Positions 55,550 to 64,000 of a DNA stretch of 64,000 bases are shown in pieces. A program made the position numbers and the translations under genes. Where the stretch lies: positions 27,666,445 to 27,730,444 of the forward strand of contig OU744446.1 in NCBI GenBank assembly GCA_916610825.1. The letters run 5' to 3'. A model generated the notes under the pieces. It searched no databases. It saw only the letters and a program-made list of their open reading frames with translations, and had not been told where the DNA came from. Numbering within the stretch: position 1 is the first letter of the stretch; each line of letters opens with the position of its first letter. The DNA comes from Haliclystus octoradiatus. Taxonomy: Eukaryota; Cnidaria; Staurozoa; Stauromedusae; Haliclystidae.

Positions 55550-56480
55550 TAATGAATTATATAAGAGATGACGATATGATTTGTTTTAATTGTAACCAAT
55601 TAATCTATTAAGGCTTAGTGTACATTGTGTAGCTTACATATATTATATTGAAAGTGAAATCCCTGTTTAAATGCAACCTGGATTTAAAACTTTATTAACT
55701 ATTTTGTAGTCATTTCTTTGTTAAATAATTTGGTATAAGTGCAAATTCTGATAACTGCAATGTAAATTGTTGACAATTTTGACTTGCACTTAAGCCGGTT
55801 GCACAGTAGTGCAGCTACTATACTTTATTTATTCTCCGATCTGGTTTTGTAGATTTTGGAATTATCATCATTAATCCAGAGAGTGCAAATGCTACTGAAA
55901 CAAGCTGAGCAACTGCTGCCATCTGCACAAAATTTCTTATGCATTCATGACCGTAAATTCTGAGGTTGTAGGGGGTGTGACACCTCTCCAATAATAAATG
56001 GTGGTTCATATTTGAGGCAAAAGTGATTAAAAAAACGGTCAGAAGCATGCATTTTACCAACTTTGATACATACATTTATCATAAATATTATAATTACAAT
56101 GATATGTTTTGGCATCTGTAGTTGTCAAGGGCAACAGACAATAACATAAATAAAATTATTACTTGTTATTCCTCAAGATTCAGCAGGCAAAATTTCCAAT
56201 ATTGATTTTTTTTATTTACATACTCCATTATAACTATTACTATTACTAATGTAAATGTTCAAATTTTCAGTCACATTATCCAGTAGGTAGAACTATGGTA
56301 GAACATGATCATATCAATCACATCAAAACAATATAAATATAGCACAAAAGTCAATAGCGTTTCTTTGTGATATGTTTAGATGATGTGAACAAAGCAGGAA
56401 CTTATTCCCATGTAAGGCATATACCAAAATGTGTCCCCAACAATAGAATCGGGCTTATTTCATCACATACATTCTTTTGT
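55550..56480. other. Intergenic region PDE12-SLC4, with MITE family D copy
   Basis: It contains the PDE12 3' UTR. A diverged family D MITE lies at about 55650-55815 (CCTGTTTAAATGCAACCTGG to GCACTTAAGCCGGTTGCACA). An 85-codon minus ORF at 55818-56075 has no motif. Nothing else was recognised. Confidence 0.5.
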
Positions 56481-56484
56481 TCGT

Positions 56485-57011
56485 CATAGCAAATGACGTC
56501 ATTATTTAGCGGGTGTGCTCTTAATGACACTAGTGATCTTGATCATGTGACAGTCACTCACGGCATATGATTGGTTACTTATCATAACTAACTGTCAACT
56601 GTTCGTCCGCCATGTGCACTATACAATGCGACGTAAACAAGTCGAATTTCAACTGTGTGAACGCATTCACTCCTGCTTCCAACACGAGGAAAATAATTGG
56701 AAATAACGGAGCAGGCAAAATCACAGACACACCGATATCATTTGTCTTGAGGATATACCCTTACAGCGATACATAAATCCTGTTTTCATCAATCTTCAAA
56801 TTATTGCTTGGTTCAATCAAACCACATCGGATTTAAAAGGCTTGCAAACTTTTTAGTCAGAAGTGTTTGTTATCAAATTTCACTCCTTTGGATTTTGAGG
56901 AGTTTGGGCAATTTTAAAGACTATCAGATCAATCAGGTCGATGCTGCATCAAATTAACTGGAAAATTTTTAACCCAGATGCAGTAATACTGCCTACATAA
57001 ATGAATTAATC
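56485..57011 (+). promoter_or_regulatory. Putative SLC4 promoter and 5' UTR with 2-codon uORF
   Basis: A perfect CRE palindrome TGACGTCA lies at 56494-56501, and an inverted CCAAT box (GATTGGTTAC) near 56568. No TATA box is evident. Immediately upstream of the start codon, ATG AAT TAA at 57001-57009 forms a two-codon upstream ORF ending 2 nt before the main ATG. The transcription start is unknown. Confidence 0.35.
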
Positions 57012-60000
57012 ATGGCCGATTTTGATCAACCAGTGGAGAAAAATGTTGCTGTTGCGGAATTAAAAATTGTTGATGAAGGAAACAAAAAAGGTGATGTCGA
57101 GAAAGATTCAAATTCGTCATTAGTATTTGAATCAGCAGATGATGAAGCTTTTGAAAAAGACGAAGATGAAGACGATGGTTTATGGTTAAATTTAACGATT
57201 GGTGACGATGATGAATTAGATAACAATTATGAGGTAGGATGTTGTTTTGTTGTAGCACGCTGTCAAGGCAAATCTGGCACTTGCAAGCTGAAACTACATG
57301 TTATTGTACGTTATAAAATATTCTGATTTCTCTTCATCTTATTGACATATTTAAAATAGTTGTGGGCAAAGTGATGTTTTCCAGTTTATTGCTATCTATT
57401 TCCCATCATAGCTGTTACGCTGTATTTGTTTGTTTGAGAATTATCTTAAATTTATGTGGGATGATACGACGACTACAGTATTTTAGATAACATAAGACAT
57501 TTTTACAGAACTAACGTTTCTTCCGTAGTTTTCAAATTATCTGTATCATAGTTAAAAACGTGCTTTGAAATGTTATAATAATACATAGTGTTGTTTGCAG
57601 TAATTCAGCCGTGTTTGGAATAAGAACCGAATTTCAAAGGCTTTACGGTTTTTGAGCTACGATGAAATTTGATCCGTGGCTTTTGAACTATAAATTTGAC
57701 TCTAATTTCCTCAAAACTTGTGTCTGCAGTCTTTGCATGTCGCGGATGAGTTTTTTAATGCTTTCTTAGACACTAGAAACTCTTTTGTGACTGTACTTTT
57801 GAATGTAGGTCATATTTATTGAATCGATCCAAATAAAGTATTTACAATTATTGTTATTGATTTTTTGTTAGGTACGTCCAGACCTAAAGCCTGAAGAATA
57901 CGTTGAACAATACGAGAAATTATTAACGTATAGCTCAAAGTATTCCGCGCCAAGCAGTGATGGAATCGAAAATCAAAAACTACATCGACAAACTTCGCAT
58001 AATGATTATCAATTTTCAGAAAAAGATTATCGCCGTAAGTATATATTCCTGTTTGTCTCTTTGCTATAAAGTCTATAAATAGCTTCGTGGTTTTCAATTA
58101 CAGTAATTCGATATTGTGTTCAAATTTATCATTCGATTATCAAATAATTATAATTAGTTAGTCTACTTCCCAATTTTATTCTGAAGTGTCTGACGTGCAA
58201 AGCTCATTTCAAATTGACTTCAATTTATTAGTTTTTCGAGGATTATCCTTTTGAATGCAAAGCAATAAAAAAATCACAAAGAGAACAATAGTGTGATATG
58301 CGTAACTAAATCTAAACGTTAAATCTAAACTGTCTCATGGTATAGTATACTTTATTCGAAATGTTTAATGCTACAACTCCAAACCCTGCAACGAACCAAA
58401 ACTAAGCAGAGTTCATATCAGCCTACAAAAAACACACTAAACGTTCACGATAGGCGTGTTATTGCAAAAAGTCAAACCGTGTGTCAACTGAAGCGGGAAA
58501 TGACATCTCTCTTTATTTCTTCTCTATGGTTACATTTAACGGTCAGTGTTTAATTCGCTAAGGGTGACAGACGTAACGTTGTATGACAATTTCAAATTGT
58601 GTAGCATTTTCGATAGAGCAATTACTTAGTAATCGTAGATAATTATTGCCATTATATTGTTGTCATCTTCGTAACACAAAAAATTAATAATTCAAGTCTT
58701 TGAGATTTGTACAATTGTACTTTGTTCTACTTTGTACCTTGCAATGGTGATAACTATTATCTAGACATTGATTATTAAGTGTGAAAGTGTTTATTATTGT
58801 ATTGCTAATGTATTGCTAATTACATTATGGCGGTCCTCTTTCGGATGCAATGCGGTGCGCCGCTTTGTAAATTCTCTTCTTCTAAATCTTTGCAACTGTC
58901 GCCAAAAATTGTGTCACTTTTGAATCAAACCCCCACCACCACCCCTAATAACAACAACAACAATACAATAGATGGTGTGACTATATACTCCACTCACAGA
59001 TTTTACACTTCTTAAGGCGTGAACCAATCAATTTAATCTATTTGTAAACATTAATACAAGTTTATCATCTGGTGCAGGCCTCAGCATTGGTCAAATATCT
59101 TGAGCATTCTGTTTACGTTTAAAATGATGTGGCTACAGGATGTACAGAAGATTAATGCCTCTTCAGATTCTCCAATGACTAGACCTATATTTACATTAAA
59201 GAAATATGTCTCAGTTCATGAAATTATAGAGTTCTTGATAATGTCTGTTCATTGATAGTATGGTATTGATCATAGGTTTATGTATAAAAAAAAGAGGAAA
59301 GGCAGTTCATATTTTGCCAAATGGAAACATCTGAAATTAAATGGTCACCATTTTTCCATTGCCCTTCGATATATTATGTCAATTAAATTGCTCCATATGG
59401 CCAGCCCCCAATTTGATTTATCAGACTGTCGATGAAATAGGATAATTAGAAAATTATGATTCAAATTTAGATTTGTAACAAATGAATAATTATCTTCTGC
59501 TGTTTAAGGTCATCGCAAAGGGTCACATCACCATCATGAAACACTGCGTCCAATTACAACATTGCAAGATTCAGAGACAAGACATCATCATCGCAAACAT
59601 CACAAGAAGAAAGATAAATCGGAGAGAAAGGAACGCAAGGATAAAGACAAACATTCATCAAAGTCTCCACCTAAACTTCAAACTCTGCAGGTACTCCCAC
59701 AGATTGTTGAAAATGAAGAACTTGCTCAAGATGAAATTACAAAAGAGAATGAAATCAAAATGGCCAACGGTGTTAAAGATGTGCAAGATGGAGTTCCTGA
59801 GAAAAAGCATCATAGGCATCGACGACGTCATCATCATAACAAAGGTATATCATTGCAAGACAGTCTAGAATCACGTATTAGAACTGGCCTGCAAACCCTT
59901 CAAGATGAAAGGAAAGCTATTAAAGGAATCATGGGAGAGATTGATGATGCTGGAGAGATGGAAAATTTGGAGGAAATTACTAGTAAGTCAATGTGATAGG

Positions 60001-62476
60001 CAGAGTCCGACAACAGGTTCAACTTTCTGGAATCCTAGAAGCATTTCAACATTTTCTTCAGAATTTTTTTGTTGATGTTTGACCAAATCAATTTTCTTAT
60101 GAATTTGCTCTAACCTTCCATAATCTAGGATTCCAGGATTCTTTTGTCGTGTCCTGGTGGTAGGCCTATTAACTATTATCTATATATGGTAGACTTTCAA
60201 TTTGGGTAAAACTATTACTTAAAAACACAATTAACAACCAACAATGGGGTCAATGGTATCAGGAAATGAATTTGAAAGTTCAAACCAAAATGTTCCGAGG
60301 TACCAAGTTACCCTCATTCCAAACGGCTGGAGAAGAGGACCGTTATGAAACGAGGCTAGTACAGAGGCTTTTTCAGGACTGTCAACTATTTTGTTATTCT
60401 CAGCAACTTTCCCAGCTTTCCTTCTTTGTATATCTTAAAACCTGGCATATATTCTCAGCAACTTTCCCAGCTTTCCTTCTTTGTATATCTTAAAACCTGG
60501 CATAGTGTTTTTCTAACCGTGATATTGTCAATTGTAGACCTATGTCAGTAAATGTAAATTTGCTGCATTTTCACCCATACGCTGTTTCACTTAAATTGCT
60601 GATTACCTGAACTACAAAATGTTTACATGTTATTACTTGATTTCAGGTCATAGATTTGAGAATATGAAAGGCGTACGCAGAAGAGCAATAGTACCACGAC
60701 AAAGATCTGGCATGACAACACATATCCGCAAAGCATCAACATCAAACAAACATTCTCACATGCAAATTACTTTACCAACATATAAACATGATCATGATCC
60801 TAAAGAGGTAAGTCAAACAAAAAGAAAAATTAATTTTATTGAAAGTCAGAATTATTCTCTGAAACAAACACAAGAAAAGTAAAAAATTACCTGTTTTTAC
60901 TGGCAAATCTACACTCTGTGTAGTAGTATAGTCCCATAGAAAAGTCAATCAATCATGGAACACTTTGACTAGAAGATAGTTATTGAAAATAGTCTAGAGT
61001 TATTCAACATGATATTTTGAACAAATTAAAGTCAAAAATATTTTAAAATGTGCACCGGAACTAGTTTTTAAAACTCAGATGTGACAAATAAAAAGAGCCT
61101 GGAACTAGTTCTGGTACGCATTTTTAAAATATTATCATGTTGAATAATTCTAGACTATTTTCGATGACTATCTTCTAGTCAAAATGTCCATATGATTTTT
61201 CCTATGAGACTATACTACTACATAGATTGTAGATTTGCGTTTTTACGGTCACCTCTCTACAACTACCAGCCAGGGTCTGAGAAAAATGGGAATCCTTGGA
61301 TCCTAGATCTTGGAAGGCTAGAGAAAATTCAGAAGAAAATTGGCAATTTTCTGATTTATAGGTAAAACCTCAAAAAAAAATTCAGAAGAAAATGTACAAT
61401 ATGGTTCAAGATTCCGGAAAGCGAAACCTTTTGCCGTACACTGCTACCAGCTTCCTTAATAGGCTGAGCTCGTTTAGATTAGCAATGTGTTTCAAGAAGT
61501 AATGGTTTTGTATTGAGCTCTATGATGATACATAAGTGGAATTCTGGACGATGTCAAAACTTTTTAAACATGATAATAGTACATTAGCAGGCATGAGAGA
61601 GTTCCTCCAATCAGCGGATTTCTTCCTTTTCCATCAGCTCCTAAACAAAGAAAACTCTTAATCTAGCTCATGTTTTAACAGGTTTTCTAGGGTTTTCCTC
61701 TCTTGTCACTCAACTTTTCATGCATGATTGCATGATGCAAGCTACCTTGTGTGCTGTCATTACATTTTAGTTAGACATACAATTCAATGGATGGGTACCG
61801 CAGCACCATTCGTTGGCGTCATGAATGTCATCCACAAGCCTCGCATGTAGGCAGCTCCCTTATCTTGTATGATTATGTCAGACCTTTAGCATACCCATAC
61901 GCGTATGTCATGATCAGTTTCATGGGAAGAATCTTGGGTAGAGGCTCTTTTCTACTTCACATCCCTTGCTTCACATGCCTCACACGCGACACAGCCAAAC
62001 CAATGACCTAGGCCTGTTGAGTTAATCTGATTGATAAAAAATGATGACTCACTGCCTTGAACTAATTTAGATCACATGTAGTCCTAGGGATTCGAAATGT
62101 TTTATATAATAGAGGAGGTTATATGGTATAGGCCTATTGATCGTCATGAAAAGTTTTATGATTTTGATCGTGTTAAAATGACCGACCTCTCAATAACGGC
62201 CAATCGACTTCTGAACTGACCCTCGATGTAGCCTAGCCTATTTACCCATATGAAAGAATCGCCGTAAAGAGACTTTGTCTGTCTTTTCATAAACGCAGGG
62301 TTTTGTTGAATTGGAAGAGCTGACATTAGATGAAAATAACGAGTATCAATGGCGTGAACGTGCTCGTTGGATTAAATTCGAGGAAGATGTGGAGAAGAAC
62401 GATTGCTGGGGAAAACCCCACGTTGCCTCATTATCATTTCACAGTTTACTTGAGCTACGCAAGGGCATTGAAAATG
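57012..62476 (+). CDS. SLC4A2: SLC4 anion exchanger (AE2/AE3-like), N-terminal exons 1-5, 3' part outside window
   Basis: SLC4 AE proteins exchange chloride for bicarbonate at the plasma membrane and control cell pH. Exons are 57012-57233, 57872-58034, 59509-59982, 60647-60807 and 62299-62476, encoding 399 residues in one frame. Exon 1 is acidic (VFESADDEAFEKDEDEDD). Exon 3 is His/Lys-rich (RHHHRKHHKKKDK, HHRHRRRHHHNKG), as in the variable N-terminus of AE2/AE3. Exon 4 has SHRFENMKGVRRR, matching the KSHRFEDVPGVRR motif of AE3. Exon 5 starts the cytoplasmic band-3 domain: GFVELEELTLDENNEYQWRE, ARWIKFEEDV, WGKPHVASLSFHSLLELRKG. WGKPH..SL favours AE over sodium-bicarbonate cotransporters. All splice sites are GT-AG and phases agree. 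Membrane segments lie beyond the window, so AE2 versus AE3 is undecided and an undivided invertebrate AE is likely. Confidence 0.88.
60003..60150 (-). repeat. MITE-like repeat family A, reverse copy
   Basis: On the plus strand it runs GTCCGACAACAGG, TAGAAGCATTTCAACATTTT, TTGACCAAATCAATTTTCTT and ends CTAGGATTCCAGGATTC, the reverse complement of the other copies. It starts 20 bp after SLC4 exon 3. Confidence 0.7.
60395..60504 (+). repeat. Perfect 55-bp tandem duplication
   Basis: The unit starting TATTCTCAGCAACTTTCCCA and ending AACCTGGCATA occurs twice head to tail without mismatch (60395-60449, 60450-60504), implying a recent slippage or duplication event. It is intronic. Confidence 0.9.
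60903..61239. repeat. Long foldback MITE (~140-bp arms)
   Basis: The left arm GCAAATCTACACTCTGTGTA, GTAGTATAGTCCCATAG, GACTAGAAGATAGTTATTGA, TCTAGAGTTATTCAACATGA is mirrored on the right, ending ATAGATTGTAGATTTGC. A central inverted pair GGAACTAGTTTT / GGAACTAGTTCT also occurs. Length is 337 bp with no coding capacity. It lies in the SLC4 intron before exon 5. Confidence 0.8.
61286..61442 (+). repeat. MITE-like repeat family A, copy 5
   Basis: Starts GGGAATCCTTGGATCCTAGA and continues AGAGAAAATTCAGAAGAAAA, TTATAGGTAAAACCTCAAAA, ending CTTTTGCCGTACACT, the fullest match to the family's right end. Confidence 0.7.
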
Positions 62477-64000
62477 GTATGTAAAACAGGCGGACGTTAT
62501 GTAAAAAAAAATATTTTGAAGTCCTTTTGAAGTCCTAGGCCCGATGCCAGGATCAGCACGACGATGCCCAGAGATCAGGGATAGATTCTGATGTCTTCCA
62601 AGTTTGGTTATTTAGCAGTTTAGTAAAAAATTGTTTTAAAACAGAAGACAGCTTGAAGTACTGTTTTGTAAATAAAAAAAAAATGATTGGAGTATATTCA
62701 TGAACATATATTTTTCAATTTCCAATGTTGTCGTTGTTGTTTTACCGTTTTCAATGCCCGGCCTTTTCAATTACAAATTTTATTCCATTATTAATTATAT
62801 GTAAATAACCTGTTTTCATTCACCTGAATACAAAATTGTATAGATTCTACCACGTTTATGTCGTTTATGAAATGATAAAGAATGCCGGTATTTCACGCTG
62901 TCGTCTGTTTTATAGTTATGTCAATTGCGCTTGCTTTTGTCATTCAGTATTCTATATTATTGAGTATCTTATTTTATTGTAGATGATATCTTCCTGCATT
63001 TAAATCGGTATAATAAATCGTACAACTGCCCGATATCCGCAACCTTGTCCCTAGTCTGATCCTGCCCATAAATCGATAAGATAAAGATAAGCTATTTTTC
63101 TTGATATCCAAATCCATGTAACCTTTCGTCTTATCCTTTGATCGCGTTTGAACGAATCGCATACATTTTTGTGCTACCTATAACCCCTATTATTGGAAAT
63201 TTGTTTGCTTCTTTCAAAAATTGAAGATAAAATCGTATCAGTCTGAGTATTTGACTTGCCCATGTCTCACTTCTCACTATTACGACAATGCAACACAAAG
63301 CTAGGACTAGATCGAATGTTACACAATCGTTTGAGTACATGATGCAATCTTCATCAGTTGCTATTTTGCATCGTAAAAGTAGGAGGCCTATTGAAAACGT
63401 CTACTTTTCGATTGCCAAGAAGTTAAATCTTGGTCTTTGAAGAAATATTCACAAGTAATACGAATGGAGATGTATTCGCTAAATATATTAGGCATCCTTT
63501 CTCTAGGCCTTAAGATCACTCCAAATGACAATCGTATTGGGACTTGCCACCTTTTTATTGTATACTTCTTCAACTTGGTCGAACTTTCTGGCTACCAAAT
63601 TCTAGGACAATAGAAAAGATATTGTTCTCCAGTTTTTCATGAATTTAGGAATATTTAGCGACATATTTTGCTACTGTATAAAATTAAATAAAAACAGGCC
63701 AAATAGAAGGATTTAATTATCACAAAGAGATCAGTCAAGAAGCTGTATAGTTGTTATTTTGCTTTACTTCCAAAACTGTTTATGAATTTATGTTATGCAC
63801 TTATAATATTTAAGGTCACGCAAACAAGTTTGCTGTCTGTTCAATATGTAATAACTCGATGGAATGGTTTGTGTTTATACATCTTAGTACGTGAAACATT
63901 ACATGTCTATAATATCATAGAAATATATTTATCTTTACATAATTGCTACTAAACATGTTATTTGACATGAGCTAATACGCAGCTGTTTTAAAATAGGACG
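62477..64000. other. SLC4 intron after exon 5, nothing recognised
   Basis: It begins with the donor GTATGTAAAA after the G of a split glycine codon. I find no further exon with SLC4 motifs up to the window end, and no clear repeat. Short minus ORFs at 62974-63573 have no motif. Confidence 0.6.

Noticed and set aside
57010-57258. Minus-strand ORFs across SLC4 exon 1
   Set aside because: Mirror of the acidic GAT/GAA-rich exon; low-complexity Ser/His/Leu peptides.
59482-59868. 128-codon Lys/Ile-rich ORF
   Set aside because: Shadow of SLC4 exon 3 in another frame; the His/Lys-rich frame has the splice sites and correct phase.

Overview
The window is nuclear DNA from an intron-rich, A+T-rich invertebrate animal. 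All visible introns are GT-AG, the exons are short, and the introns carry many transposons of animal type: Penelope-like, LINE, BEL/Pao-like, Mutator-like, hAT, tRNA-derived SINE and many MITEs. I cannot name the species from the sequence alone. A marine invertebrate fits the transposon mix, but that is inference.

Three cellular genes lie head to tail on the + strand. (1) 464-52845 holds 42 coding exons (1,424 codons plus stop) of PSME4/PA200, the HEAT-repeat cap of the 20S proteasome. The 5' exons lie upstream of the window, and the C-terminus ends in the Tyr-Tyr-Ala motif that docks on the 20S ring. (2) 53747-55549 is a single-exon PDE12, a mitochondrial 2'-5' phosphodiesterase/deadenylase of the EEP nuclease fold. 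(3) From 57012 to the window edge lie the first five coding exons of an SLC4 anion exchanger (AE2/AE3-like), up to the start of the cytoplasmic band-3 domain. Its membrane part lies beyond the window. The three genes show no functional link; their adjacency looks incidental.

PSME4 intron 6 (4994-20900, 15.9 kb) is a transposon island. It holds several foldback elements, an unrecognised pair of minus-strand ORFs (8720-10332), a SINE, a broken DDE-type transposase on + (11660-13046), then on the minus strand a Mutator-like transposase fused to a Penelope-like reverse-transcriptase tail, two LINE fragments and a BEL/Pao-like pol remnant.

The most notable non-coding signal is a cluster of five hammerhead-ribozyme motifs. 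Two sit in the arms of a 366-bp-arm inverted repeat that also encodes a Penelope-like GIY-YIG C-terminus (29661-30512). Two lie back to back in a perfect 166-bp palindrome (31441-31606). A fifth is at 31721-31760. All lie in PSME4 introns 16 and 18. Intron 18 also contains a 1.9-kb LINE. The remaining PSME4 introns are peppered with at least five MITE families, several of them repeated, including a 326-bp hAT MITE with an intact 8-bp target-site duplication.
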